This document shows, in pieces, positions 1-8,629 of a stretch of DNA of 14,984 nucleotides. Origin of the DNA: Kiloniellales bacterium (GTDB lineage Bacteria > Pseudomonadota > Alphaproteobacteria > Kiloniellales > JAKSBE01); the NCBI GenBank assembly GCA_030067055.1, contig JASJAL010000026.1:1-14984 (forward strand), given 5' to 3'. Position numbers and translations under genes: made by a program. Numbering within the stretch: the first letter of the stretch is position 1; every line of letters starts with the position of its first letter. The notes under the pieces were generated by a model. The model was not told where the DNA came from, did no database searches, and saw nothing but the letters and a program-made list of their open reading frames with translations.

Positions 1-2352
1 GGCTGGACCGACTGCCTGCTTCTGGAGAGCAACGAGCTGACCTCCGGCTCGTCCTGGCACGCCGCCGGCAACTGCCCCAACTACTCCGGCTCCTGGTCGA
101 TCATGAAGATGCAGGCCTATTCGACCGAGCTTTATGGGCGCCTGGGCGACGAGGCCGACTATCCCATGAATTACCACGTCACCGGATCGGTCCGACTGGC
201 CCACAGCCCGGCGCGCATGGAGGAGTTCCGCCACGTCCACGCCATGGCCCGCTACCAGGGCATCGACTTCGAGATGCTCGGGACCAACGAGATCAAGGAC
301 CGCTATCCCTTCATCGAGCTGCACGACCTGGAGGGCGGGATCTGGGATCCGGGCGACGGCGACATCGACCCGGCGCAGCTGACCCAGGCCTTCGCCAAGG
401 CCGCCCGCAATCTGGGCGCAAAGATCGTCCGCTTCTGCCCGGCAACCGGGCTGCGCCGGCTGCCGAGCGGCGAGTGGGAAGTCGAGACGCCCAAGGGCAA
501 GGTCCGCTGCGAGGTCGTGGTCAACGCCGCCGGCTATCGCGCCGCGGAGATCGGCGCCATGGTCGGGCGCCAGGTGCCGACGGTCGCAATGTCGCACCAG
601 TACCTGGTGACCGAGTCGATCGAAGAGCTTGCCGCCTACGACGGCACGCTGCCGCTGCTGCGCGACCCGGACATCAGCTACTATCTGCGCCAGGAGCGCG
701 ACGGCCTGCTGCTCGGCCCCTACGAGTGGCAGGCGACGCCGCACTGGACCCGGCCCGACGATCCCATGCCGGCCGACTTCTCCTTCCAGCTCTATCCCGA
801 CGACCTGGAGCGCCTGGAGGCCTACATCGAGGACGCCTGCGCGCGGGTGCCGATCCTCGGCACGGTCGGTGTGCAGCGGGTCATCAACGGGCCGATCCCC
901 TACACCCCGGACGGCAACCCGCTGATCGGCCCGGCGCCCGGCCTCACGAACTTCTACGAGGCCTGCGTCTTCTCCTTCGGCATCGTTCAGGCCGGCGGCG
1001 CCGGCAAGGTCCTGGCCGAGTGGATCACCGAGGGCGAGACCGAGTGGGACATGTGGTCGGTCGACCCGCGGCGCTTCACCGACTACGCGACGCCGGAATA
1101 CGTCCGCGCCAAGGCGGTCGAGCTCTACCAGAACGAATACGCCATCGGCTTCCCGCACGAGGAGCGGCCGGCCGGACGTCCGGCCAAGACCTCGCCGCTC
1201 TACGGCCGCCTGCAGGCTAAGGACGCGGTCTTCGGCGCCCGTGGCGGCTGGGAGCGCGCGGTCTGGTTCCCGCGCCCCGGAAAGGACGAGGCGAAGAACG
1301 AACTGTCCTACCACCACACCAACTGGTTCGAGGCCGTGGCCGAGGAATGCCAGGCGGTGCAGAACGCGGTCGGGATCCTCGACCTGCCCGGCTTCGCCCG
1401 CTTCCAAGTGACCGGCGAAGGCGCCGGGGAGTGGCTGGAGAGCCTGATCACCGGCGCCCTGCCCAAGCCGGGCCGGATCTCGCTCGCCTACTTCTGCACC
1501 CCGCGCGGCCGCACCCTGACCGAGATGACCGTGACCTGCTTCGGACCGGACCACTACTGGCTGATCACCGCGGCCGCCGCCGAGTGGCACGACCGCGACT
1601 GGCTGCACAAGCACTTGCCCGAAGACAGCCCGATCCGCATCGACAACGTCACCGGCCGTTGGGGCACCCTGGTCCTGGCCGGACCCAAGGCGCGCGACGT
1701 GCTGTCCCAGGTGACCGACTGTGACCTGTCGAACGAGGCCTTTCCCTGGCTCAGCCACCGGCCGATCACCATCGCCATGGCCCGTGGCGTCGCGATCCGG
1801 GTCAACTACGTCGGCGAACTGGGCTGGGAGCTGCACCTGCCGAACGAGGCCCTGCTCGCGACCTACGACCTGCTGTGGCAGGCCGGCGAGGCCCACGGCA
1901 TTCGCGACTTCGGCATGTACGCGATGGACTCGCTGCGGCTGGAGAAGTGCTACCGGGCCTGGAAGATGGACCTCTCGACCGACTACACGCCGCTGATCGG
2001 CTCGCTCGATCGCTTCGTCCGCCTCAACAAGCCGGATTTCATCGGCCGCCAGGCCCTCATTGAGGAGCGTGAGGCCGGCAGCCCGGAACGCTGCGTGCCC
2101 CTGCTGGTCGAGGCCAATTCGGCGGACGCGCCCTACCTGGCGACCGTCTGGAAGGGCGAGGAGCGGGTTGGGCTGGTAACCTCGGGCGGCTACGGCCACC
2201 GGATCCAGAAGTCCATCGCGCTCGCCCACGTCCGCAGCGATCTGGCCAAGGAGGGCGAGCAGGTCGAGGTCGAGATCCTCGGCGAGCGCTACAAGGCCGT
2301 GGTCAGCCGCGAGCCGCTCTACGATCCGGAAAACCAACGCCTCAAGGCCTGA
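1..2352 (+). CDS. FAD-dependent dehydrogenase with GcvT domain, DMGDH/SDH family (5' partial)
   Basis: This is a flavoprotein of the dimethylglycine/sarcosine dehydrogenase family. Members oxidise an N-methyl group at FAD and transfer the one-carbon unit to tetrahydrofolate in a GcvT-like domain. The frame is open from base 1, so the start and the dinucleotide-binding GxGxxG motif lie upstream; 783 residues remain. The motif SGSSWHAAG (His codon 58-60) matches the histidine that carries covalent FAD in this family. The FAD oxidoreductase domain runs to about base 1050, followed by the linker domain (WERAVWFPRPGK) and the GcvT domain (YVGELGWELHLP, then a C-terminal barrel). At the GcvT position normally read as Asp (D in 'ADLTV' of the next gene) this protein has Glu (codon 1522-1524, TLTEMTV). 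It lies 12 bp upstream of its paralogue, so the two probably share an operon. The substrate cannot be read from sequence; dimethylglycine, sarcosine or another methylamine are possible. Confidence 0.9.
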   Translation, partial: GWTDCLLLESNELTSGSSWHAAGNCPNYSGSWSIMKMQAYSTELYGRLGDEADYPMNYHVTGSVRLAHSPARMEEFRHVHAMARYQGIDFEMLGTNEIKDRYPFIELHDLEGGIWDPGDGDIDPAQLTQAFAKAARNLGAKIVRFCPATGLRRLPSGEWEVETPKGKVRCEVVVNAAGYRAAEIGAMVGRQVPTVAMSHQYLVTESIEELAAYDGTLPLLRDPDISYYLRQERDGLLLGPYEWQATPHWTRPDDPMPADFSFQLYPDDLERLEAYIEDACARVPILGTVGVQRVINGPIPYTPDGNPLIGPAPGLTNFYEACVFSFGIVQAGGAGKVLAEWITEGETEWDMWSVDPRRFTDYATPEYVRAKAVELYQNEYAIGFPHEERPAGRPAKTSPLYGRLQAKDAVFGARGGWERAVWFPRPGKDEAKNELSYHHTNWFEAVAEECQAVQNAVGILDLPGFARFQVTGEGAGEWLESLITGALPKPGRISLAYFCTPRGRTLTEMTVTCFGPDHYWLITAAAAEWHDRDWLHKHLPEDSPIRIDNVTGRWGTLVLAGPKARDVLSQVTDCDLSNEAFPWLSHRPITIAMARGVAIRVNYVGELGWELHLPNEALLATYDLLWQAGEAHGIRDFGMYAMDSLRLEKCYRAWKMDLSTDYTPLIGSLDRFVRLNKPDFIGRQALIEEREAGSPERCVPLLVEANSADAPYLATVWKGEERVGLVTSGGYGHRIQKSIALAHVRSDLAKEGEQVEVEILGERYKAVVSREPLYDPENQRLKA

Positions 2353-2364
2353 GGGAGTCCTGCC

Positions 2365-4839
2365 ATGACCGTATCCCTTCCCGAGCGGGCCCGAGTCGTC
2401 ATCGTCGGCGGCGGCGTGATCGGCTGCTCCGTCGCCTACCACCTGACCAAGCTCGGCTGGAGCGACGTGCTGCTGCTGGAGCGCAAGCAGCTGACCTGCG
2501 GCACGACCTGGCATGCCGCCGGGCTGATCGGCCAGCTGCGCGCGACCCGCAACATGACCCAGCTCGCCAAGTACTCGGCCGAGCTCTACACCACCCTGGA
2601 GGCCGAGACGGAGGTCGCCACCGGCTTCAAGCAGAACGGTTCGATCAGCCTGGCCTTGAGCGAAGACCGACTGGAAGAGCTGAAGCGCGGTGCCTCCATG
2701 GCGCGGACCTTCGGCCTCGAGGTCGAGGTGCTGACGCCGCAGGACTGCAAGGAAGCCTATCCGCTGATCAATGTGGAAGGCGTGACCGGCGGCGTCTTCC
2801 TGCCGAAGGATGGCCAGGCCGATCCCGCCAACATCGCCCTGGCCCTGGCCAAGGGCGCGCGCAACGGCGGTGCCAAGGTCCTGGAAGGCGTCAAGGTCAC
2901 CGGCATCCGGCAGAAGGACGGCCGGGTCACCGGCGTCGGCACCGACCACGGCGAGATCGCCTGCGAGGCCGTCGTCAACGCGGCCGGCATGTGGGGCCGC
3001 GAGATCGGCCGCCTGGCCGGCGTCAACGCGCCGCTGCAGGCCTGCGAGCACTTCTACATCGTCACCGAGAGCATCCCCGAGCTGCCGCGCGACCTGCCGG
3101 TGCTGCGCGTCCCGGACGAATGCGCCTACTACAAGGAGGACGCGGGCAAGATCCTGCTCGGCGCCTTCGAGCCAAAGGCCAAGCCCTGGGCCCTCGACGG
3201 CATTCCCGAGGACTTCTGCTTCGACCAGCTGCCCGAGGATTTCGACCACTTCCAACCGATCCTGGAGGCCGCGATCGAGCGCTTGCCGATCCTCGAGACC
3301 GCGGGCATCCACACCTTCTTCAACGGCCCGGAAAGCTTCACCCCGGACGATCGCTATCTGCTGGGCGAGGCGCCGGAGCTGAAGGGCTTCTACCTGGCCT
3401 GTGGCTTCAACTCGATCGGCATCCAGTCGGCCGGCGGCGCCGGCAAGGCTCTGGCGGAGTGGATGGAGTCCGGCGCCCCGCCCTTCGACCTCTGGGACGT
3501 CGACATCCGCCGCATGCAGCCCTTCCAGGGCACCAAGGCCTACCTCTTCGAGCGGTCCAAGGAGACGCTGGGCCTGCTTTACGCCGATCACTTCCCCTAT
3601 CGCCAGTTCGAGACCGCGCGCGACGTCCGGCATTCGCCGCTGCACGAACGCCTGGCCGCGGCCGGCGCCTGCTTCGGCGAGGTCGCCGGCTGGGAGCGGG
3701 CCAACTGGTTCCTGCCCCAGGCCGCCCGCGACGCCGGCGAGCGGGCGGAATACCGCTATGCCTGGGGGCGGCAGAACTGGTTCGACCACGCGGCGGCCGA
3801 GCACAGGGCGGTGCGCGAAGGCGTCGGGCTCTTCGACATGAGCTCCTTTGCCAAAATCCACGTCGAGGGCCGCGATGCCGAGGCGGTCCTGCAGCGGATC
3901 TGCGCCAACGACGTCGCGGTCGAGCCCGGACGCATCGTCTACACACAGTGGCTGAACGACCGCGGGGGGGTCGAGGCCGACCTGACGGTGACCCGGTTGT
4001 CCGAAACCTCCTTCCTGGTGGTGACCGCAGCGGCCAGCGGCCCGCGCGACCTAGCCTGGCTGAAGCGTCACATACCCGAAGACGCCAACTGCATCGCGCT
4101 CGAGGTCACCAGCGGCGAGGCGGTGCTCGCGGTCATGGGCCCGAAGTCCCGTGCCTTGCTGCAGCCCTTGACCGAGGCCGATCTTTCCAACGAGGCCTTT
4201 CCTTTCGGCCGGGCCCGGGAGATCGACCTGGGCATGGCGGTGCTGCGGGCGCACCGCATCACCTACGTGGGCGAACTCGGCTGGGAGCTCTACGTGCCGA
4301 CGGAGATGGCCCGCCAGGTCTTCGACCGCCTCGTCGAGGCCGGCGCCGACCACGGCCTTCGGCTCTGCGGCATGCACGCTCTCGACTCCTGCCGCATCGA
4401 GAAGGCCTTCCGGCACTTCGGCCACGACATCACCGACGAGGACCACATCCTGGAGGCCGGCCTCGGCTTCGCGGTCAAGCCGGACAAGACGCCGTCGAAG
4501 TTCGGCGACTTCCTCGGCCGCGAGGCGGTCCTGCACAAGCGGCAGCAGGGTCTCTCACACCGCCTGCTGCAGTTCCGCCTGGAGGACCCGCAACCACTGC
4601 TCTATCACCACGAGCCGATCTTGAGGGACGGCGAGATCGCCGGCTACCTCTCCTCGGGCAACTACGGCCATCACCTGGGGGCGGCCATCGGCCTGGGCTA
4701 CGTCGCCTGCGACACCGAGGAGAGCGGCAGCGACGTCCTAAGCTCGCGCTACGAGATCGAAATCGCCGGCGACCGCGTCACGGCCGAAGCCAGCCTCAAG
4801 CCGCTCTACGATCCGAAGTCGGAGCGGGTCAGGGTGTAA
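2365..4839 (+). CDS. FAD-dependent dehydrogenase with GcvT domain, DMGDH/SDH family (complete)
   Basis: This is a complete 824-residue paralogue of the preceding gene and a normal length for dimethylglycine/sarcosine dehydrogenases. The N-terminal Rossmann motif VIVGGGVIG is at residues 12-20. The putative covalent-FAD histidine is His50 in CGTTWHAAG. The flavin domain extends to about 370, a linker domain (GWERANWFLP, 442-451) follows, and the GcvT domain occupies about 470-815. That domain keeps GGVEADLTV with Asp539 at the folate-chemistry position, YVGELGWELYVP (634-645) and EAGLGFAV (697-704). The start is set by GAGGGAG at 2351-2357, which overlaps the upstream stop with 7 bases to ATG. 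The likely role is cytoplasmic oxidative demethylation of an N-methylated substrate coupled to 5,10-methylene-THF formation. Its 3' end is 24 bp from the stop of the convergent transpeptidase gene. The family call is firm, the substrate unknown. Confidence 0.93.
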   Translation: MTVSLPERARVVIVGGGVIGCSVAYHLTKLGWSDVLLLERKQLTCGTTWHAAGLIGQLRATRNMTQLAKYSAELYTTLEAETEVATGFKQNGSISLALSEDRLEELKRGASMARTFGLEVEVLTPQDCKEAYPLINVEGVTGGVFLPKDGQADPANIALALAKGARNGGAKVLEGVKVTGIRQKDGRVTGVGTDHGEIACEAVVNAAGMWGREIGRLAGVNAPLQACEHFYIVTESIPELPRDLPVLRVPDECAYYKEDAGKILLGAFEPKAKPWALDGIPEDFCFDQLPEDFDHFQPILEAAIERLPILETAGIHTFFNGPESFTPDDRYLLGEAPELKGFYLACGFNSIGIQSAGGAGKALAEWMESGAPPFDLWDVDIRRMQPFQGTKAYLFERSKETLGLLYADHFPYRQFETARDVRHSPLHERLAAAGACFGEVAGWERANWFLPQAARDAGERAEYRYAWGRQNWFDHAAAEHRAVREGVGLFDMSSFAKIHVEGRDAEAVLQRICANDVAVEPGRIVYTQWLNDRGGVEADLTVTRLSETSFLVVTAAASGPRDLAWLKRHIPEDANCIALEVTSGEAVLAVMGPKSRALLQPLTEADLSNEAFPFGRAREIDLGMAVLRAHRITYVGELGWELYVPTEMARQVFDRLVEAGADHGLRLCGMHALDSCRIEKAFRHFGHDITDEDHILEAGLGFAVKPDKTPSKFGDFLGREAVLHKRQQGLSHRLLQFRLEDPQPLLYHHEPILRDGEIAGYLSSGNYGHHLGAAIGLGYVACDTEESGSDVLSSRYEIEIAGDRVTAEASLKPLYDPKSERVRV

Positions 4840-4863
4840 TCGAACCCGTCACCGCTACGCCTT

Positions 4864-6519
4864 TCACTCCTTGACGATCGGCTTCGGCTTGAACTTGTCG
4901 TTCAGGGCGGCGAGGACGCGGCTGTCGCGTTCGTAGATGTCCCGCCTGAAGCTCACCTGGCCGTCCGGATTGACCCAGACGGTCCAGTAAAGCAAGAGCA
5001 CGGGCAGAGGCGTCTTCAGGTTCACCCTCGTGGTTTCGCCCGACGCAACGACCTCGTCGATCTTCTTGCGGGTCCATTCGGGCTGGTCCGAAAGCAAGAG
5101 CTCGGCGAAGTCGAAGGGGTTCTCGATCCGCACGCAGCCCGAGCTCAGGGCCCGTTCCGACTTGGAAAAAAGGCCGCGGCTGGGCGTGTCGTGGAGATAG
5201 ACGAGATAGGGATTCGGGAACATGAACTTCACGAGTCCCAAGGCGTTTTCCGGCCCAGGCGGCTGGACTATCGAATAAGGGAAGTTACCCGGCTTGGCCT
5301 TGGACCAGTCGACCGATTTCGGATCGACCTGCTTTCCACTGCCGTCCACCAGGGTGAAGCCCTTCTCGGAAATATAGGATGGATTCTCGCGCGCTTTCGG
5401 AAGGATATCCTTGCGCAGGATGCCCGGCGGCACCGTCCAGGTCGGATTGAACTCGATGAAGCGGATCGCGTCCCGAAAGACCGGGGTCTTGCGGTAGTTC
5501 CGGCCGACGATCGATTTGGTCGCCCAGATCTCCTTGCCGTCGCGGTTCATGTAGGTCTCGAAACCGGCGATGTTGACGATGACGAAAGTCTCGCCCAGGC
5601 CGCGCAGCACCCAGCGCCCCCGCTCCAGGTTGACGCGGATCTGGTCGATACGCGCCTCCGCTGAGACGTTGAGGGCATCGAGAGAGCCCTTGCCGACGAC
5701 TCCGTCGTCCTCCAGCCCGTGACGCGCCTGGAACCGGCGGACGGCTTGCTCCAGATCGGCGTCGTAGAGGTCGGAGTCCGAACCGACGCCCTGCCAGTCG
5801 CCGGTCGCCGCCAGTCGCGTCCGCAGCACCGGCACCCGGGGGTCCGACATGCCCGGCTTGAGCGCCGGGCCCTCCGGCACGACCGGCCACCCCCCCTTGT
5901 CGGCGATGGCCCGGTAGCGTGCCAGCGCCTCGAGCACACCGTCGTACCAGGGATCCGAGATCTCCATCTCATCGAAGAACGCGGCGACCTGCTCGCCGTC
6001 CAGGACCTCGTTCAGCTCCCTGGCCGGATCTCCTTCGATCAGTGCGCGCTCGAAATTCCACTTGTCGTCCAGGTCGACCGGATCGACCTTGCCGAAATAG
6101 CGGTGATACGCCAGCCGGGCCAAAGCATCCGTCAGGAGGACGTCGAAATCGGCCCGCGTCGCTGCGGAGGCATCCGATTGCGAAACCTGATCCCTCAGCG
6201 CGATGAGCTGGACCCGGTGAAATTCGTCCGGTTCGAAGCCGTGGTCTTCGCTTCGCTCGATCTCCTCAAGCAAGGCCGCAACGTTGCTCTCGGACGACCA
6301 GGCGGGACGAAACTCCCGCTGGGCATATATCTTGGAGAGCAGCGGCTCGGCAGCGATGGAACGCTCTCCGATCGAAAGTGCCCCGGGGTCCGCCATTCGC
6401 TCGACGCGGGACTGGATCTCTTGCTCCAGCGACGCGGTCTCTGCCCGCGCGAAGCCAATCTGCGAAAGCGCAGAAACCGCGACAAGAGCCGCAATCGGCA
6501 AACCGGCAATCCGAGGCAT
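4864..6519 (-). CDS. L,D-transpeptidase, YcbB/LdtD-like, secreted
   Basis: This is a periplasmic peptidoglycan L,D-transpeptidase (YkuD fold), a class that makes 3-3 crosslinks in murein. I chose the ATG at 6519, giving 551 residues, because AGAGGGGG lies 8 bases upstream and the product then begins with a clean Sec signal peptide (MPRIAGLPIAALVAVSALSQ, cleavage near ARA-ET at about 26). Using the longer frame from 6615 would bury the signal peptide behind 32 residues. After an N-terminal helical scaffold region (about 30-215) comes a peptidoglycan-binding domain (about 225-285, with AVRRFQARHGL and GVVGKGSLDAL), then the catalytic domain (about 310-480). Its signature HDTPSRGLF is followed by SSGCVRI, giving His443 and nucleophile Cys462. 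This HDTP/SSGCVR form and the about 550-residue length match YcbB-type enzymes rather than short ErfK/YbiS types. It is transcribed alone, divergent from the Gfo/Idh gene. Confidence 0.93.
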   Translation of the reverse strand: MPRIAGLPIAALVAVSALSQIGFARAETASLEQEIQSRVERMADPGALSIGERSIAAEPLLSKIYAQREFRPAWSSESNVAALLEEIERSEDHGFEPDEFHRVQLIALRDQVSQSDASAATRADFDVLLTDALARLAYHRYFGKVDPVDLDDKWNFERALIEGDPARELNEVLDGEQVAAFFDEMEISDPWYDGVLEALARYRAIADKGGWPVVPEGPALKPGMSDPRVPVLRTRLAATGDWQGVGSDSDLYDADLEQAVRRFQARHGLEDDGVVGKGSLDALNVSAEARIDQIRVNLERGRWVLRGLGETFVIVNIAGFETYMNRDGKEIWATKSIVGRNYRKTPVFRDAIRFIEFNPTWTVPPGILRKDILPKARENPSYISEKGFTLVDGSGKQVDPKSVDWSKAKPGNFPYSIVQPPGPENALGLVKFMFPNPYLVYLHDTPSRGLFSKSERALSSGCVRIENPFDFAELLLSDQPEWTRKKIDEVVASGETTRVNLKTPLPVLLLYWTVWVNPDGQVSFRRDIYERDSRVLAALNDKFKPKPIVKE

Positions 6520-6527
6520 GATGTCGA

Positions 6528-6535
6528 CCCCCTCT
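6528..6535 (-). promoter_or_regulatory. Shine-Dalgarno site fixing the L,D-transpeptidase start
   Basis: Read on the minus strand this is AGAGGGGG followed by the 8-base spacer TCGACATC and ATG. It supports the start at 6519 over the longer in-frame start at 6615. Confidence 0.7.
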
Positions 6536-6545
6536 AGGCATATAC

Positions 6546-6579
6546 GGCGTCCGTCCGCCAAGGAGATCGAGCGGACGCC
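6546..6579. repeat. Inverted repeat upstream of the L,D-transpeptidase
   Basis: GGCGTCCG (6546-6553) and CGGACGCC (6572-6579) are perfect 8-bp inverted arms separated by 18 bp. They lie 27-60 bp upstream of the transpeptidase ATG, so they could be an operator or a leader hairpin. No T-run follows, so it is not a typical terminator. Eight GC-rich bases can arise by chance, hence the modest confidence. Confidence 0.4.
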
Positions 6580-6665
6580 ATGGCGACAGACCCAGCCGCA
6601 GAGACTATCAGACACTTGACCTCAAATGGTCCGACACAGTCCTTGCGCATCGCCAGGAAAGCAGA

Positions 6666-6707
6666 CCTCAGGACCAGAGGCAATTGGCCCTTAGGACGAG
6701 AGGCAAT
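6666..6707. repeat. Pair of 19-bp direct repeats with 23-bp period
   Basis: CCTCAGGACCAGAGGCAAT (6666-6684) is followed by CCTTAGGACGAGAGGCAAT (6689-6707), with 17 of 19 positions identical and a 4-bp gap. The start-to-start distance of 23 bp is close to two helical turns. The repeats sit 147 bp from the transpeptidase start and 223 bp from the Gfo/Idh start. I find no third copy at the expected spacing on either side. They could be tandem binding sites for a regulator acting on either divergent gene, or a local duplication. Confidence 0.55.
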
Positions 6708-6844
6708 CGCTCCGTCGCGATCGGGCGGAGGATGCAAGGAGATGGTCCACTGCCCAGCCCACCTTGTCCGCAGGTGGTTTCCGGACCGCAACATCCGTTG
6801 CAGATGCCAATGGGCAGGCAAAACCCGTCGCACGCATCGCAAGA

Positions 6845-6858
6845 CCGCAAAGTTGCGG
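6845..6858. repeat. Small palindrome upstream of the Gfo/Idh gene
   Basis: CCGCAAAGTTGCGG has 6-bp arms (CCGCAA/TTGCGG) around a 2-base centre and ends 71 bp before the Gfo/Idh ATG. It is small enough to be chance, but its position suits an operator. Confidence 0.3.
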
Positions 6859-6929
6859 CTTGTCCAAAGACACCGCGAGCAGTCAGGATCTCAGCCTTGC
6901 GTCCGTAGCAGGAGTTCTTGGGAAACGCG

Positions 6930-7889
6930 ATGAAACCCGGTATCGCCTTCATCGGCCTCGGCATCATGGGCCACCGGATGCTGACCAATATGATCGCTCA
7001 CGGCGGCTTCACCCTGGTCGGCGGCTGGGACCCGGGCCCAGCCGCGCGGGACAAGACCCGCGCCGCCTTCCCGGCGCTGACGTTGGTGGAGGACCCTGCG
7101 GAAATCATCGCGGCGGCAGAAACCGAGGTGGTCTACATCGCCTGCCCGCCGGCCGGCCACGCGGAGCACGCTTTGGCCGCCCTGGCCGCTGACAAGGCGA
7201 TCTGGTGCGAGAAGCCGCTGGGCGTCGAACTCGACGAAAGCCGCGCCCTGGTGGAGGCGGTGGAGACGGCCGGCGCCAAGAACGCGGTCAACTTCCCCTT
7301 CGCCGACGCCCAGGCAGCCAACCTGATCGACCGCGAGCTGAAGGCCGGCCGCCTGGGCGACGTCGCCGGGGTCGACATCCGCCTCCATTTCGCGCGCTGG
7401 CCGCGCGACTGGCAGGCCGAGGCGACCTGGCTGGCGGAAAGCGCCGAAGGCGGCTATGTCCGCGAGGTCTTCTCGCACTTCGTCTTCCTGACTCAGCGGC
7501 TCTTCGGGCCGGCCGTCCTGCGCGACGCCGGCCTGCGCTATCCCGAAGACTCAAGACTCTGCGAGACCCACTTCACCGCCTTGCTCGACTGCGGCGGGGT
7601 GCCGGTCTCCGCGGCCGGGAGCTCGGGCGGTGCCGGACCAGACCAGGTCGAGATCACGATCTGGGGCCAGGAGCGCGCCTACCGGCTGTGGGACTGGAAC
7701 CGGCTCAAGTGCAGCACGAATGGCACCTGGCACGACGAGCTCCCCGACCTCGAGAACCCCCGTCAGGACGGCTACATGCGCATGCTGGACAACTTCCTCG
7801 CCTTCCTGGCCGGCGAGCCGAATACCATGCCGAGCTTCCGCGACGCCCTGGACGTTCAGCAAATCGTGGAAGGGATTCTCGCCCGCTGA
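6930..7889 (+). CDS. Gfo/Idh/MocA family NAD(P)-dependent oxidoreductase
   Basis: This is a 319-residue oxidoreductase of the Gfo/Idh/MocA family, which typically oxidises or reduces sugars, inositols or related polyols with NAD(P). The N-terminal Rossmann fold shows [11 protein letters not shown] (4-14). The family hallmark CEKPLG (93-98) supplies the conserved Lys95-Pro96 near the nicotinamide. [12 protein letters not shown] stretch (174-184), with His183, fits the usual catalytic-histidine region although the common Asp is absent. The C-terminal half is the alpha/beta substrate domain. I prefer the ATG at 6930, with GGGA about 6 bases upstream. The in-frame TTG at 6918 would add only four residues and sits too close to AGGAGT (6910-6915). 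A 95-bp gap precedes folE, so co-transcription is possible but unproven. The substrate is unknown. Confidence 0.88.
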   Translation: MKPGIAFIGLGIMGHRMLTNMIAHGGFTLVGGWDPGPAARDKTRAAFPALTLVEDPAEIIAAAETEVVYIACPPAGHAEHALAALAADKAIWCEKPLGVELDESRALVEAVETAGAKNAVNFPFADAQAANLIDRELKAGRLGDVAGVDIRLHFARWPRDWQAEATWLAESAEGGYVREVFSHFVFLTQRLFGPAVLRDAGLRYPEDSRLCETHFTALLDCGGVPVSAAGSSGGAGPDQVEITIWGQERAYRLWDWNRLKCSTNGTWHDELPDLENPRQDGYMRMLDNFLAFLAGEPNTMPSFRDALDVQQIVEGILAR

Positions 7890-7984
7890 AAGATCCGGCG
7901 GCCGGTTCCCCGCGTAGAGCAATCGTGTTCAAACATGAGGTTGCCGAACTGTCGGCGACGCGGAGTCAAAGGGGAGTACCATCG

Positions 7985-8623
7985 ATGAATGCGCCGACAC
8001 GGCTTGAAGTTCACACGGCAGAGACGCTCTCGCCCGCCGGACGGCCGGAGCGGAGCGAGGCGGAGGCCGCGGTCCGGACCCTTCTGCGCTGGGCCGGCGA
8101 CGACCCGGACCGCGAAGGCCTGCTCGACACGCCGGCGCGGGTAGTCCGCGCCTTCGAGGAGTTCTTCGCCGGCTACGACCACGACCCCGAGGCGATCCTG
8201 CGCCGGACCTTCGAGGAGACCGACGGCTACGACGAGATGGTCGTGCTCAAGGACATCCCCTTCGAGAGCCATTGCGAGCACCACATGGTGCCGATCATCG
8301 GCAAGGCGCACGTCGGCTACCTTCCGGAGCATCGGGTTGTCGGCATCTCCAAGTTGGCGCGGGTGGTCGAGGCCTACGCCAAGCGGCTGCAAATCCAGGA
8401 AAAGATGACTGCCCAGATTGCCAACGCCATCGAGAGCGTGCTTGAGCCGCGCGGTGTCGCCGTCGTTGTCGAAGCCCGCCACCAGTGCATGACCACCCGC
8501 GGCATCCACAAGGCTGGCGTCACGATGGTCACGAGCCGCATGCTCGGCGCCTTTCGCGACGACCCCATGACCCGGCGCGAATTCCTGGCCGTGATCGGCA
8601 ACCCGGCCAGCTCTGGCAGCTGA
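7985..8623 (+). CDS. folE: GTP cyclohydrolase I (type IA)
   Basis: The enzyme converts GTP to 7,8-dihydroneopterin triphosphate, the first step of folate and other pterin pathways in the cytoplasm. The 212-residue protein carries all family signatures: [11 protein letters not shown] (93-103), [11 protein letters not shown] (120-130) and RHQCMTTRG (165-173). The zinc ligands would be Cys97, His100 and Cys168; their spacing (3 and 71 residues) equals that of the E. coli enzyme (110, 113, 181). The start is set by AAAGGGGAGT at 7968-7977, 7 bases before ATG. The same frame is open far upstream (from 7205), but that part is a shadow of the Gfo/Idh gene. The DUF1499 gene follows after 6 bp and then the SDR, forming a likely operon. 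Because this is a zinc-type FolE, a role in pterin supply for folate, and thus for the GcvT-type enzymes upstream or a photolyase antenna, is reasonable inference. Confidence 0.96.
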   Translation: MNAPTRLEVHTAETLSPAGRPERSEAEAAVRTLLRWAGDDPDREGLLDTPARVVRAFEEFFAGYDHDPEAILRRTFEETDGYDEMVVLKDIPFESHCEHHMVPIIGKAHVGYLPEHRVVGISKLARVVEAYAKRLQIQEKMTAQIANAIESVLEPRGVAVVVEARHQCMTTRGIHKAGVTMVTSRMLGAFRDDPMTRREFLAVIGNPASSGS

Positions 8624-8629
8624 GGTTCG

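Larger units (their letters stand above)
6520..6929. other. Divergent intergenic region, no supported gene
   Basis: These 410 bp separate the divergent L,D-transpeptidase and Gfo/Idh genes and should contain both promoters. Open frames cross it on both strands, but their translations are rich in Arg, Cys and Pro, resemble no family I know, and have no convincing Shine-Dalgarno site. It holds a pair of direct repeats (6666-6707), an inverted repeat (6546-6579) and a small palindrome (6845-6858), listed separately. I could not identify a convincing -35/-10 pair; TATATG on the minus strand just upstream of the transpeptidase lacks a good -35 partner. The length, unusual for this compact window, suggests a regulatory region or the remnant of a lost gene. 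Confidence 0.6.

Noticed and set aside
2991..4874. 627-codon plus-strand frame inside the second dehydrogenase
   Set aside because: Shadow in another frame of a gene with clear FAD and GcvT motifs; the translation is Arg/Pro/Gly-rich.
6668..6988. Cys-rich minus-strand frame (CDACDGFCLPIGICNGCCG), considered as a small metal-binding protein
   Set aside because: It runs into the Gfo/Idh gene, has no ribosome site, and the cysteines are not spaced like a known zinc or Fe-S module.
7205..7984. Upstream in-frame extension of folE by 260 codons
   Set aside because: The extension lies in a different frame within the Gfo/Idh gene and is Arg/Pro-rich, whereas the ATG at 7985 has a strong ribosome site and gives the normal FolE length.
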